NCBI GenBank assembly: GCA_030263805.2
Contig: CP136010.1
Coordinates: 4,231,001-4,295,000, forward strand
Origin: Pseudomonas sp. FeN3W
Lineage (GTDB): Bacteria; Pseudomonadota; Gammaproteobacteria; Pseudomonadales; Pseudomonadaceae
DNA length: 64,000 nt
Direction: 5' to 3'
The translations under genes and the position numbers were made by a program. Each line of letters begins with the position of its first letter. Within the stretch, counting starts at the first letter, position 1. Positions 8,717-17,508 of this stretch are shown one piece after another. The notes under the pieces were generated by a model. That model made no database searches. It was not told where the DNA came from and was given only the letters and a program-made list of their open reading frames with translations.

Positions 8717-9532
8717 TCAGCGTTTGAGGGACGGAGTCAGGTGCGGCTGGATGGTGGTCAGTACCGCCTTGAAGCATTTGGTATTGCCGGCAACGATCTG
8801 TCCCTTCTCAAGGAAGTCGTGGCCGCCGCTGAAATCGCTCACCAGGCCGCCGGCCTCCTGAATCAGCAGTGCGCCTGCTGCCATGTCCCACTCGGAGAGG
8901 CCGAACTCCCAGAACGCATCGAAACGGCCGGCTGCGACATAGGCCAGATCGAGGCTGGCGGCGCCGGCACGACGTATGCCTGAGGTCTGGCCAACCAGGC
9001 TGCGGAACATGTTCAGGTAGCTATCCAGGTTGTCCATCTGGCCGTCCTTGAACGGAAAGCCGGTGCCGAGCAGCGCGCCGTCCAGACTCTTGCGTGCGCT
9101 GACGCGCAGGCGACGGCCGTTCAGGGCGGCACCACGGCCGCGGCTGGCGGTGAATTCTTCTTGGCGTACCGGATCCAGCACGACCGCATGTTCCAGGCGT
9201 CCGCGGTATTTGCAGGCGATGCTGACGGCGTAGTGAGGAATGCCGCGTACGAAGTTGGTGGTGCCATCCAGCGGGTCGATGATCCACAGGTAGTCGGCGC
9301 CATCCCCGCTGCCTTCGAGCAGTCCGCCTTCCTCGCCCAGGATGCCGTGATTCGGGTAGGCCTTGCGCAGCGCATTGATGATGCTTTGCTCGGCGGCCTT
9401 GTCGATTTCGGTGACGTAATCCTTCGCTTCTTTCTCGTTGACCGAGATTGCATCCAGGCGATCGGTGGAACGGACAATCAGTTCGCCGGCGCTGCGGGCG
9501 GCGCGCAGCGCGATATTCAGCATGGGCTGCAT
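8717..9532 (-). CDS. suhB: inositol-1-monophosphatase family protein SuhB
   Basis: A 271-residue Mg2+-dependent phosphatase of the IMPase fold. Motifs are GEEG (about residue 67) and WIIDPLDGTTNFVRGIPHYAVSI (split here as WIIDPLDGTT and NFVRGIP), with the metal-binding Asp pair, and a C-terminal SEWDMAAGALL. SuhB also binds the rRNA antitermination complex in E. coli; in P. aeruginosa it affects virulence regulation. It is divergent from trmJ. Confidence 0.95.
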   Translation of the reverse strand: MQPMLNIALRAARSAGELIVRSTDRLDAISVNEKEAKDYVTEIDKAAEQSIINALRKAYPNHGILGEEGGLLEGSGDGADYLWIIDPLDGTTNFVRGIPHYAVSIACKYRGRLEHAVVLDPVRQEEFTASRGRGAALNGRRLRVSARKSLDGALLGTGFPFKDGQMDNLDSYLNMFRSLVGQTSGIRRAGAASLDLAYVAAGRFDAFWEFGLSEWDMAAGALLIQEAGGLVSDFSGGHDFLEKGQIVAGNTKCFKAVLTTIQPHLTPSLKR

Positions 9533-9685
9533 GGATCAATTACCTGGTCGTTAAAGAAAGCGCGAAATTCTATCAGGAAAGCGCCGGCGCATGTAGCGTC
9601 ACGGTGGTGGTTGCGGGGGCGGCAGATGGCGGATCGGAAGCTGCTTCCTGTAAGCTTTCCGCTCGCTTTCAAGCAGAGAATCATT

Positions 9686-10462
9686 GTGTCGCTGCAGAAC
9701 ATTCGTGTCGTGCTGGTCAATACCAGTCATGCCGGCAACATCGGTGGTGCGGCTCGCGCCATGAAGAATATGGGGCTTTCGCGCCTGGTCTTGGTCGATC
9801 CCGAGGATTTTCCGAGCCCCAATGCCGTGGCCAGGGCATCCGGCGCAACCGACATTCTCGATAGTGCACAGGTCGTCGCAACGCTGGAGGAGGCACTGGC
9901 TGGGTGCAGCCTGGTGCTCGGAACCAGCGCCCGTGACCGGCGCATTCCCTGGCCGTTGCTCGACCCTCGGGAGTGCGCTTCCGTTTCCGTGGAACAGTCT
10001 GCCGGGGGCGGCGAAGTTGCACTGGTATTCGGTCGTGAGTACGCAGGGCTGACCAATGAGGAGTTGCAGCGCTGTCAGTACCACGTCCATATCCCGTCTG
10101 ATCCGCAGTTCAGCTCACTGAATCTCGCCGCGGCCGTGCAGGTGCTTACCTACGAGGTGCGCATGGCCTGGTTGGCTGCCGAGGGGCGGCCAACCAAGGT
10201 CGAAAAACTGGAAACCACGGCGATGCTGGATGCTCAGCCCGTGACCGTCGATGAGCTGGAGAATTACTTCGGTCATCTTGAGCAGACCCTGGTGGATATC
10301 GGCTTTCTCGATCCGGCCAAGCCCAGGCATCTGATGCCTCGGTTGCGTCGTCTCTACGGGCGCAGCGGTATCAGCAAGCTGGAAATGAATATCCTGCGCG
10401 GTATTCTCACCGAGACACAGAAGGCTGCCCGCGGCGAGCCTCACAAGCGGAGAAGTGATTGA
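9686..10462 (+). CDS. trmJ: tRNA (cytidine/uridine-2'-O-)-methyltransferase TrmJ
   Basis: A 258-residue SPOUT methyltransferase that methylates the ribose of nucleotide 32 of several tRNAs. The N-terminus reads VSLQNIRVVLVNTSHAGNIGG from a GTG start at 9686, with AAGCAGAGAA upstream. The open frame extends far upstream through the suhB antisense region, but this GTG gives the family length. SPOUT knot motifs VFGREYAGLTNEEL and IPSDPQFSSLNLAAAVQ are intact. It overlaps cysE by one base (TGATG). Confidence 0.95.
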   Translation: MSLQNIRVVLVNTSHAGNIGGAARAMKNMGLSRLVLVDPEDFPSPNAVARASGATDILDSAQVVATLEEALAGCSLVLGTSARDRRIPWPLLDPRECASVSVEQSAGGGEVALVFGREYAGLTNEELQRCQYHVHIPSDPQFSSLNLAAAVQVLTYEVRMAWLAAEGRPTKVEKLETTAMLDAQPVTVDELENYFGHLEQTLVDIGFLDPAKPRHLMPRLRRLYGRSGISKLEMNILRGILTETQKAARGEPHKRRSD

Positions 10463-11238
10463 TGTTCGAACGCATGCGCGAAGACATTCAGGGCGTTTTT
10501 CATCGCGATCCGGCGGCCCGTAATGCGTTCGAGGTGCTGACCTGCTATCCCGGGCTTCATGCCATCTGGATTCATCGGTTGTCGCACTGGCTGTGGGGGT
10601 TCGGCTGGAAATGGCTGGCGCGCATGTCCTCGAACCTGGGGCGCTGGCTGACGGGCATCGAGATCCATCCGGGGGCGAAGGTCGGTCGCCGCTTCTTCAT
10701 TGATCACGGAATGGGCATCGTCATCGGCGAGACCGCTGAAATCGGCGATGACGTGACGCTCTACCACGGCGTCACGCTGGGCGGCACCAGCTGGAACAAG
10801 GGCAAGCGCCATCCCACGCTTGAAGATGGTGTAATCGTCGGGGCGGGCGCGAAGATACTAGGGCCGTTCACCGTCGGGGCGGGCGCGAAAATCGGCTCTA
10901 ATGCCGTAGTTACCCGTGAAGTGCCGCCGGGTGCGACGGCAGTGGGGATTCCGGGGCGGGTGATCGTCAAATCCAGTGATGAGCAGGAAGCCAAGCGCAA
11001 GGCCATTGCCGAGAAGATCGGTTTCGATGCCTATGGCGTCAGCGAGGACATGCCCGATCCTGTCGCGCGAGCCATTGGACAGCTGCTGGATCATGTCCAG
11101 GCCGTAGAGGAGCGCCTGGAGGGTATGTGTGGCGCCCTCAAGGCGTTAGGCAGTGATTATTGCGCCAAGGAACTGCCGGAGCTGCGGGAAGAAGACTTCG
11201 TTGAGGTGAAGTCCGACGCTGGCGATGCTCGCAGCTGA
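10462..11238 (+). CDS. cysE: serine O-acetyltransferase, short (EpsC/CysE) form
   Basis: A 258-residue left-handed beta-helix acetyltransferase making O-acetylserine from serine and acetyl-CoA, the first step of cysteine synthesis. The catalytic block FFIDHGMGIVIGETAEIGDD and the hexapeptide repeats with GGTSWNKGKRHPTLEDG are visible. An in-frame TTG lies just before the ATG; the ATG at 10462 with GGAGAAG upstream is preferred. Lying directly before iscR, it may help supply cysteine to IscS. A second, longer-form serine acetyltransferase is encoded at 27185-27979. Confidence 0.95.
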   Translation: MFERMREDIQGVFHRDPAARNAFEVLTCYPGLHAIWIHRLSHWLWGFGWKWLARMSSNLGRWLTGIEIHPGAKVGRRFFIDHGMGIVIGETAEIGDDVTLYHGVTLGGTSWNKGKRHPTLEDGVIVGAGAKILGPFTVGAGAKIGSNAVVTREVPPGATAVGIPGRVIVKSSDEQEAKRKAIAEKIGFDAYGVSEDMPDPVARAIGQLLDHVQAVEERLEGMCGALKALGSDYCAKELPELREEDFVEVKSDAGDARS

Positions 11239-11307
11239 AGTGCGCGGGCTGGCAGCAGCTGGTATCATGCCCGCCCGCTGCCTGCGGCCAGGTGCGGCTC
11301 CAGACTA

Positions 11308-11365
11308 AAGACCTACTGAATTAATAGGTCTTATAGTTGACTCAAATACTCGGGAATTGCATAAT
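11308..11365 (+). promoter_or_regulatory. isc promoter with IscR-type operators
   Basis: A candidate sigma-70 promoter reads TTGACT (11337-11342), a 17-nt spacer, then CATAAT (11360-11365). It sits about 30 nt before the iscR start. Overlapping the -35 and spacer, 11333-11357 fits the E. coli type-1 IscR consensus (ATASYYGACT half and TCRRS half) with three mismatches. Just upstream is a perfect 8-bp palindrome, AAGACCTA/TAGGTCTT (11308-11315, 11325-11332). Its CC/GG spacing fits type-2 IscR sites, but the internal A/TA positions do not match. Repression of isc by [2Fe-2S]-IscR is established in E. coli and reported in P. aeruginosa; its operation here is inferred. Confidence 0.65.
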
Positions 11366-11396
11366 TGCGCCAAACCGTAATGCTTGGTGCAGACCG

Positions 11397-11888
11397 ATGC
11401 GATTAACCACCAAAGGCCGCTATGCCGTGACCGCCATGCTTGATCTGGCGCTGCATGCGCAGCATGGGCCGGTCTCCCTGGCCGATATTTCCGAGCGGCA
11501 GGGTATTTCCCTTTCCTATCTCGAGCAGCTTTTCGCGAAGCTGCGCCGCGGCAGCCTGGTGACCAGCGTGCGAGGGCCTGGCGGCGGTTATCAGCTTTCT
11601 CGCGACATGGCCGGCATTCAGGTCGCCCAGGTCATCGATGCTGTGAACGAGTCGGTCGATGCTACGCGCTGCCAAGGTCTGGGCGGGTGCCACTCTGGTG
11701 ATACCTGCCTGACTCATCATCTATGGTGTGACCTCAGTCAGCAGATTCATGAATTCCTCAGCGGCATCAGCCTGGCCGATCTGGTCAAGCGCCAGGACGT
11801 GCAGCAGGTCGCCCTGCGCCAGGACATGCGCAAGGCTGGCGGCACTTCGCCGCAGATGGACAAGATAGAAACGTCCGCCATCGAATGA
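11397..11888 (+). CDS. iscR: iron-sulfur cluster regulator IscR
   Basis: A 163-residue Rrf2-family transcription factor. The N-terminal winged helix MRLTTKGRYAVTAMLDLAL, the recognition region SLSYLEQLFAKLRR and the wing SVRGPGGGYQLSR are intact. The cluster ligands are three Cys in C-x5-C-x5-C (CQGLGGCHSGDTC, about residues 92-104) plus the following His. The start at 11397 is the family N-terminus. It is the first gene of an eight-gene isc operon. Confidence 0.97.
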   Translation: MRLTTKGRYAVTAMLDLALHAQHGPVSLADISERQGISLSYLEQLFAKLRRGSLVTSVRGPGGGYQLSRDMAGIQVAQVIDAVNESVDATRCQGLGGCHSGDTCLTHHLWCDLSQQIHEFLSGISLADLVKRQDVQQVALRQDMRKAGGTSPQMDKIETSAIE

Positions 11889-11919
11889 GCAGGGCGACTG
11901 CCTGATAGGAGATATCTGA

Positions 11920-13134
11920 ATGAAATTGCCGATTTACCTGGACTACTCTGCGACCACTCCTGTGGATTCGCGTGTTGCCGCCAAGATGATCGAGTGCCTT
12001 ACCAACGAAGGCAACTTCGGCAATCCGGCGTCGCGCTCTCATGCCTTTGGCTGGAAGGCCGAGGAAGCGGTGGAGAATGCTCGCCGCCAGGTTGCTGAGC
12101 TGGTCAACGCCGATCCCCGTGAAATCGTCTGGACATCCGGTGCAACCGAGTCGGACAACCTGGCCATCAAGGGCGTCGCACATTTCTATGCGTCCAAGGG
12201 CAAGCACATCGTCACCACCAAGATCGAGCACAAGGCGGTACTGGATACCACTCGCCAGCTTGAGCGCGAAGGTTTCGAAGTCACGTATCTGGAACCGGGT
12301 GAAGATGGCATCGTCACTCCGGCGATGGTCGAGGCTGCGCTGCGCGACGACACCATTCTTGTGTCGGTGATGCATGTGAACAACGAGATCGGCACCATCA
12401 ATGACATTACCGCCATCGGCGAGCTGACCCGCTCTCGCGGCATTCTCTTTCATGTCGATGCGGCGCAGTCGACCGGCAAGGTAGAAATCGATCTGGAGAA
12501 GATGAAGGTCGATCTGATGTCCTTCTCCGCGCACAAGACCTATGGGCCGAAGGGCGTGGGTGCGCTGTATGTTCGCCGTAAGCCTCGCGTCCGCCTTGAG
12601 GCGCAGATGCATGGCGGTGGTCATGAGCGTGGTATGCGTTCCGGCACCCTGGCTACGCACCAGCTGGTCGGCATGGGTGAGGCCTTTCGTATCGCGAAAG
12701 ACGAAATGGCTCAGGAGAACGAGCGCGTCCGCTCCCTGCGTGATCGCTTCTACAAGCAGGTGGAGCATCTCGAAGAGCTTTATGTGAACGGCAGCCTGAC
12801 CGCTCGCGTACCGCACAATCTCAACCTCAGCTTCAATTACGTCGAGGGCGAGTCGCTGATCATGGCGCTCAAGGATCTGGCGGTATCGTCTGGCTCCGCC
12901 TGTACGTCCGCTTCGCTGGAGCCTTCCTACGTGCTGCGTGCCCTGGGGCGTAACGACGAATTGGCGCATAGCTCCATCCGATTCACCTTCGGCCGGTTCA
13001 CTACCGAAGAGGAAATCGACTACGCAGCGCAGAAGGTATGCGAGGCCGTCACCAAGCTGCGCGAGCTTTCGCCCCTGTGGGACATGTTCAAAGACGGCGT
13101 CGACATTTCCAAGGTCGAGTGGCAAGCCCACTGA
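11920..13134 (+). CDS. iscS: cysteine desulfurase IscS
   Basis: A 404-residue PLP enzyme that removes sulfur from cysteine as a persulfide for Fe-S and thio-tRNA synthesis. The PLP Lys is K206 in SFSAHKTYGPKG. The persulfide Cys is C328 in SSGSACTSASLEPS on the mobile loop. The start MKLPIYLDYSATTP is the family N-terminus, with AGGAG upstream. Confidence 0.98.
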   Translation: MKLPIYLDYSATTPVDSRVAAKMIECLTNEGNFGNPASRSHAFGWKAEEAVENARRQVAELVNADPREIVWTSGATESDNLAIKGVAHFYASKGKHIVTTKIEHKAVLDTTRQLEREGFEVTYLEPGEDGIVTPAMVEAALRDDTILVSVMHVNNEIGTINDITAIGELTRSRGILFHVDAAQSTGKVEIDLEKMKVDLMSFSAHKTYGPKGVGALYVRRKPRVRLEAQMHGGGHERGMRSGTLATHQLVGMGEAFRIAKDEMAQENERVRSLRDRFYKQVEHLEELYVNGSLTARVPHNLNLSFNYVEGESLIMALKDLAVSSGSACTSASLEPSYVLRALGRNDELAHSSIRFTFGRFTTEEEIDYAAQKVCEAVTKLRELSPLWDMFKDGVDISKVEWQAH

Positions 13135-13177
13135 CCGGCGTCAAACGCCGCATAGCCTGATCTAAGAGGATTGCACC

Positions 13178-13564
13178 ATGGCATACAGCGATAAGGTCAT
13201 CGACCACTACGAAAACCCGCGCAACGTCGGCAAGTTCGACGCTGCAGACCCAAGCATCGGTACCGGCATGGTAGGCGCGCCAGCATGTGGCGACGTGATG
13301 CGTTTGCAGATCAAGGTCAATGAGCAGGGTGTCATCGAAGATGCCAAGTTCAAGACCTATGGTTGCGGTTCCGCCATCGCCTCCAGCTCGCTTGCCACCG
13401 AGTGGATGAAGGGCAAGACCCTGGAAGAAGCGGAAACCATCAAGAACACGCAACTGGCCGAAGAGCTGGCGCTGCCGCCGGTGAAGATTCACTGCTCCGT
13501 GCTCGCCGAAGACGCGATCAAAGCGGCCGTGCGTGACTACCGCGAAAAGAAAGGTCTGCTTTAA
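13178..13564 (+). CDS. iscU: Fe-S scaffold protein IscU
   Basis: A 128-residue scaffold on which [2Fe-2S] clusters are built. The three ligand cysteines C37, C63 and C106, D39 and H105 are all present. The HscA-binding LPPVK motif is at residues 99-103. Length is standard. Confidence 0.98.
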   Translation: MAYSDKVIDHYENPRNVGKFDAADPSIGTGMVGAPACGDVMRLQIKVNEQGVIEDAKFKTYGCGSAIASSSLATEWMKGKTLEEAETIKNTQLAEELALPPVKIHCSVLAEDAIKAAVRDYREKKGLL

Positions 13565-13577
13565 AAGGGAGGTTGCG

Positions 13578-13901
13578 ATGGCTATCACCATGACGCCCGC
13601 TGCAGCCCAGCACGTCCGCCGTTCGCTGGATGGGCGAGGCAAGGGTGTAGGTGTGCGACTCGGGGTTCGTACGACCGGCTGCTCCGGCCTGGCGTACGTC
13701 CTGGAGTTCGTTGACGAGACGGCAGCCGAGGATTCGGTGTTCGAGAGTCATGGGGTCAAGGTGATCATCGATCCCAAGAGCTTGGTCTACCTAGACGGCA
13801 CCGAGCTGGACTTCGTTCGCGAAGGGCTCAATGAGGGCTTCAAGTTCAACAATCCGAACGTTCGTGGCGAGTGTGGCTGCGGCGAGAGCTTCAATATCTG
13901 A
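13578..13901 (+). CDS. iscA: Fe-S assembly protein IscA
   Basis: A 107-residue A-type carrier with the three conserved cysteines C35, C99 and C101 (CGC near the C-terminus). MAITMTPAAAQHV at 13578 is preferred over the longer open frame because GGGAGG precedes it and it gives family length. Confidence 0.97.
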   Translation: MAITMTPAAAQHVRRSLDGRGKGVGVRLGVRTTGCSGLAYVLEFVDETAAEDSVFESHGVKVIIDPKSLVYLDGTELDFVREGLNEGFKFNNPNVRGECGCGESFNI

Positions 13902-13908
13902 GGACGCC

Positions 13909-14430
13909 GTGGGTACTCCCTGTCATTTTGCATTGTTCGAGTTGAAGCCCGAGTTCGAACTTGATCTCGCGCATCTCGCCGATCGTTACCGAGAGCTTGC
14001 TCGCCAGGTTCACCCTGATCGCTTTGCCGACGCTGGCGAAAGCGAGCAGCGTCAGGCCCTTGAACGCTCCGCCAACCTCAATGAGGCCTACCAGACGCTC
14101 AAGAGCCCGAGTCGCCGGGCAAGGTATCTGCTGGCCATCGAGGGGCATGAGGTTCCGCTGGAAGCGACTGTTCAGGATCCCGCCTTCCTCATGCAGCAGA
14201 TGCATTGGCGCGAGGAGCTCGAAGAGCTCCACGAACAGGCCGATCTGGATGGTGTGGCGGCGTTCAAGTCGCGCTTGAAGCAGGCGCAGCAGGGCTTGAA
14301 CGATGATTTCGCCCGGATCTGGCAGGATTCTGAGCGGCGTGCCGACGCCGAGCGCCTGGTTCGACGCATGCAGTTTCTCGACAAGCTGACCCAGGAAGTG
14401 CGCCAACTCGAAGAGCGCCTCGACGATTAA
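13909..14430 (+). CDS. hscB: Fe-S co-chaperone HscB
   Basis: A 173-residue J-domain protein that delivers IscU to HscA and stimulates its ATPase. The HPD motif is at residues 35-37 in RQVHPDRF. The C-terminal helical domain ends in VRQLEERLDD. GTG at 13909, eight bases after the iscA stop with AGGA upstream, is the start that gives the family N-terminus GTPCHFALF. Confidence 0.95.
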   Translation: MGTPCHFALFELKPEFELDLAHLADRYRELARQVHPDRFADAGESEQRQALERSANLNEAYQTLKSPSRRARYLLAIEGHEVPLEATVQDPAFLMQQMHWREELEELHEQADLDGVAAFKSRLKQAQQGLNDDFARIWQDSERRADAERLVRRMQFLDKLTQEVRQLEERLDD

Positions 14431-14471
14431 CCCCGCGCAGCGCCCGGCGTTGCGCCCGATATCAGACAGAC

Positions 14472-16334
14472 ATGGCCTTACTTCAGATTGCCGAGCCCGG
14501 ACAAACCCCGCAGCCCCATCAGCGGCGCCTGGCTGTCGGAATAGACCTGGGGACCACCAACTCCCTCGTAGCTGCCCTGCGCAGTGGTGTCACTGCGCCG
14601 TTGGCCGACGCCGATGGGCAGGTGATTCTGCCCTCGGTGGTGCGCTATCACGCTGAACGCATTGAGGTGGGCGCGCAAGCCAGGCTTGCCGCAGCCACCG
14701 ATCCGTTCAACACCATCAGTTCGGTCAAGCGGCTGATGGGTCGCGGGCTGGCCGATGTGAAGCAGTTGGGTGACCAGCTGCCGTACCGCTTCCGTCAGGC
14801 GGAGTCACAGATGCCGTTCATCGAGACGGTGCAGGGCGCCAAGAGCCCCGTGGAGGTCTCGGCTGAAATCCTGCGCGCACTCCGTCAGCGTGCCGAGGCG
14901 ACTCTGGGCGGCGAGCTGGTCGGTGCGGTGATTACCGTTCCGGCCTATTTCGACGATGCCCAGCGTCAGGCGACCAAGGACGCCGCACGGCTTGCCGGGC
15001 TCAGCGTGCTGCGCCTGCTCAACGAGCCGACCGCTGCCGCTGTCGCCTATGGTCTGGATCGTCAGGCCGAAGGCGTCGTCGCGATCTACGATCTGGGTGG
15101 CGGGACCTTCGATATTTCGATTCTTCGCCTGACCAAGGGCGTTTTCGAGGTGTTGGCCACTGGCGGCGACACGGCTCTGGGTGGTGATGATTTCGATCAT
15201 GCGGTAGCGGACTGGATTCTCGAACGTGCAGGTGTTTCCGGCGATCTCGAACCGGGCGCGCAGCGTGAGTTGCTGAAGATTGCCTGTGATGCCAAGGAGC
15301 GTCTCAGTGATGTGGATGCGGTGGAGGTTGCGTATGCCGGCTGGTCGGGCGAGCTGCAGCGCGAGACCTTCGATGCGCTGATCGAGCCGATGATTGCGCG
15401 CAGTCTCAAGTCGTGCCGGCGTGCCGTGCGCGACTCGGGTGTGGAGCTTGAGGAGATTACCGCCGTGGTCATGGTTGGTGGTTCGACCCGAGTGCCGCGA
15501 GTGCGCTCGGCAGTTGGGCAGCTGTTCGGGCGCGAGCCGCTGACCGACATCGACCCTGACGAGGTCGTAGCGATTGGTGCGGCGGTTCAGGCTGAGACCT
15601 TGGCCGGCAACAATCGTGATGGTGAAGAGCTGCTGCTGCTCGATGTGATCCCGCTGTCTCTCGGGCTGGAGACCATGGGCGGGCTGATGGAGAAGATCAT
15701 TCCGCGCAACACTACGATTCCGGTAGCGCGTGCGCAGGACTTCACCACGTACAAAGACGGCCAGTCCGCCATGATGATTCATGTGCTGCAGGGCGAGCGT
15801 GAGCTGATCTCCGACTGCCGTTCGCTGGCTCGCTTCGAGCTGCGCGGTATTCCGCCGATGGTCGCCGGGGCGGCAAAGATCCGCGTCACTTTCCAGGTCG
15901 ATGCTGATGGTTTGCTCAGTGTGTCCGCGCGTGAGTTGGCCTCCGGCGTCGAGGCGAGTATTCAGGTCAAGCCTTCTTATGGCCTCACCGATGGCGAAAT
16001 CGCCAGAATGCTGGAGGATTCTTTCCGCAAGGCGGACGAGGACCGTGACGCCCGGGCGTTGCGTGAGCAGCTGGTTGATGCCCAGCGCCTGCTCGAGGCG
16101 GTCGAGGCTGCGTTGGTCGCCGATGGCGAGCGCTTGCTGTCCGCTGAAGAGCGTGTGGCGATCGACTCCCAGGTCGCCGAGTTGCGCGGATTGCTGGACA
16201 GCCAGGATGCGCTGGCCATCGAGCGCCAGACCAAACGCCTGAGCCAGATCACCGACGCCTTTGCTGCGCGCCGGCTGGATTCCACCGTCAAGGCCGCGTT
16301 GGCCGGGCGGCGGCTAAACGATATCGAGGATTGA
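14472..16334 (+). CDS. hscA: Fe-S chaperone HscA (Hsp70 family)
   Basis: A 620-residue specialised Hsp70 that uses ATP to help transfer clusters from IscU to target proteins. The phosphate-1 motif GIDLGTTNSLVA (about residues 24-35), the phosphate-2 region YDLGGGTFDIS and the adenosine motif VVMVGGSTRVPRVR are present. The substrate-binding domain starts near residue 390 with VIPLSLGLETMGG. The position between hscB and fdx separates it from DnaK. Confidence 0.97.
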   Translation: MALLQIAEPGQTPQPHQRRLAVGIDLGTTNSLVAALRSGVTAPLADADGQVILPSVVRYHAERIEVGAQARLAAATDPFNTISSVKRLMGRGLADVKQLGDQLPYRFRQAESQMPFIETVQGAKSPVEVSAEILRALRQRAEATLGGELVGAVITVPAYFDDAQRQATKDAARLAGLSVLRLLNEPTAAAVAYGLDRQAEGVVAIYDLGGGTFDISILRLTKGVFEVLATGGDTALGGDDFDHAVADWILERAGVSGDLEPGAQRELLKIACDAKERLSDVDAVEVAYAGWSGELQRETFDALIEPMIARSLKSCRRAVRDSGVELEEITAVVMVGGSTRVPRVRSAVGQLFGREPLTDIDPDEVVAIGAAVQAETLAGNNRDGEELLLLDVIPLSLGLETMGGLMEKIIPRNTTIPVARAQDFTTYKDGQSAMMIHVLQGERELISDCRSLARFELRGIPPMVAGAAKIRVTFQVDADGLLSVSARELASGVEASIQVKPSYGLTDGEIARMLEDSFRKADEDRDARALREQLVDAQRLLEAVEAALVADGERLLSAEERVAIDSQVAELRGLLDSQDALAIERQTKRLSQITDAFAARRLDSTVKAALAGRRLNDIED

Positions 16335-16339
16335 CCCAG

Positions 16340-16678
16340 ATGCCGCAGATCATTTTCCTGCCCAATGCCGACCATTGCCCGGAAGGCGCCGTTATCGAGG
16401 CGCAGACCGGCGAGACGGTGCTGGACGCCGCGCTGCGCAATGGCATCGACATCGAGCATGCATGCGAAAAATCCTGTGCCTGCACCACCTGCCACGTCGT
16501 GGTTCGCGAAGGTTTTCAGTCACTGGAAGCGTCCGATGAGCTGGAGGACGACATGCTCGACAAGGCGTGGGGGCTTGAGCCCAATTCCCGGCTGTCCTGC
16601 CAGGCGGTGGTAGCTGATGCCGATCTCGTCGTGGAAATACCGAAGTACACGATCAATCAGGTTTCCGAAGGGCATTGA
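16340..16678 (+). CDS. fdx: ISC-type [2Fe-2S] ferredoxin
   Basis: A 112-residue adrenodoxin-like ferredoxin supplying electrons for cluster assembly. Cluster ligands are C42, C48, C51 and C87, plus the extra non-ligand C46 typical of ISC ferredoxins. ATG at 16340 is used; an in-frame TTG lies nine bases before it. Confidence 0.97.
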   Translation: MPQIIFLPNADHCPEGAVIEAQTGETVLDAALRNGIDIEHACEKSCACTTCHVVVREGFQSLEASDELEDDMLDKAWGLEPNSRLSCQAVVADADLVVEIPKYTINQVSEGH

Positions 16679-16689
16679 GGGTAGGCGTC

Positions 16690-16890
16690 ATGCAGTTGAA
16701 ATGGAGTGACGTGCAGGAAATCGCCATCGAGCTGGCCGAGCGCAAGACCGATGTGGATCCGCGCTATGTGAATTTCCTCGATCTACATCGCTGGGTGGTA
16801 GAGCTGCCGGGCTTCGCCGATGAGCCCGGCCGGGGCGGCGAGAAAGTGCTCGAAGCCATCCAGGCGGCCTGGATCGAAGAGGCCGAATAA
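16690..16890 (+). CDS. iscX: Fe-S assembly modulator IscX
   Basis: A 66-residue acidic protein (IscX/YfhJ) that binds iron and IscS and modulates desulfurase activity. The conserved LKW-x-D-V start and the DP-x-x-V-x-F-x-DL-x-x-W block are present. The start at 16690 has GAGGG upstream. It is the last gene of the isc operon. Confidence 0.95.
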   Translation: MQLKWSDVQEIAIELAERKTDVDPRYVNFLDLHRWVVELPGFADEPGRGGEKVLEAIQAAWIEEAE

Positions 16891-16930
16891 GCGGTTTCGA
16901 AGTTTTCGTTTTCCGCTGGTTAGGCATGTC

Positions 16931-16949
16931 GGGACCGTTCGGCGGTCCC
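16931..16949 (+). terminator. hairpin after the isc operon
   Basis: A perfect 7-bp stem GGGACCG/CGGTCCC with a TTCGG loop, extendable outward with a bulge. It lies 40 nt after iscX and has no T-run, so it is a weak terminator candidate. Confidence 0.4.
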
Positions 16950-16996
16950 CGGCATCATCCGGGCTTCTAGCCTCTACCCTTATGTTTTTTGACATG

Positions 16997-17019
16997 AACC
17001 CGCGTATAATCCGCGGGTT
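16997..17019 (+). promoter_or_regulatory. candidate -10 of ndk inside a palindrome
   Basis: A consensus TATAAT (17005-17010) lies inside an 8-bp perfect inverted repeat AACCCGCG/CGCGGGTT, about 50 nt before ndk. No good -35 is at 17 nt; a TTGACA is only 10 nt upstream. The palindrome could be an early-transcript hairpin or an operator. Confidence 0.5.
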
Positions 17020-17057
17020 TACTCGTTCGCTTTAACCCATCAGTTTTGGAGTCCTAC

Positions 17058-17489
17058 ATGGCCCTGCAACGCACCTTCTCCATCATCAAGCCTGACGCTG
17101 TAGCCAAGAACGTCATCGGCGAAATCACCACCCGTTTCGAGAAGGCCGGCCTGCGCGTCGTCGCTTCCAAGATGGTTCAGCTGTCCGAGCGCGAAGCGGC
17201 TGGCTTCTACGCCGAGCATAGCGAGCGTGGCTTCTTCAAGGACCTGGTTGCTTTCATGACTTCCGGCCCGGTCATCGTTCAGGTTCTGGAAGGCGAAGAC
17301 GCCATTGCCAAGAACCGTGAGCTGATGGGCGCCACCAACCCGAAAGAAGCGGCTGCCGGCACTATCCGCGCCGATTTCGCCGTTTCCATCGACGAGAACG
17401 CCGTGCACGGTTCCGATTCGGAAGCCTCCGCTGCCCGTGAAATCGCTTACTTCTTCGCTGCCACCGAAGTGTGCGCACGCATTCGCTGA
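17058..17489 (+). CDS. ndk: nucleoside diphosphate kinase
   Basis: A 143-residue enzyme balancing NTP pools by phosphate transfer through a histidine. The catalytic His is H117 in NAVHGSDS, and the nucleotide-binding TFSIIKPDAV block is at the N-terminus. The start MALQRTF at 17058 follows TTGGAGT. Confidence 0.98.
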   Translation: MALQRTFSIIKPDAVAKNVIGEITTRFEKAGLRVVASKMVQLSEREAAGFYAEHSERGFFKDLVAFMTSGPVIVQVLEGEDAIAKNRELMGATNPKEAAAGTIRADFAVSIDENAVHGSDSEASAAREIAYFFAATEVCARIR

Positions 17490-17508
17490 TTGAGCGAAGG
17501 TGAATTCG

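Noticed and set aside
9161..9685. Long N-terminal extension of trmJ
   Set aside because: It is antisense to suhB and would add ~175 residues absent from the family; GTG at 9686 gives the correct N-terminus.
16991..17010. TTGACA-TATAAT promoter for ndk
   Set aside because: The spacer is only 10 nt, too short for sigma-70; only the -10 element was kept.
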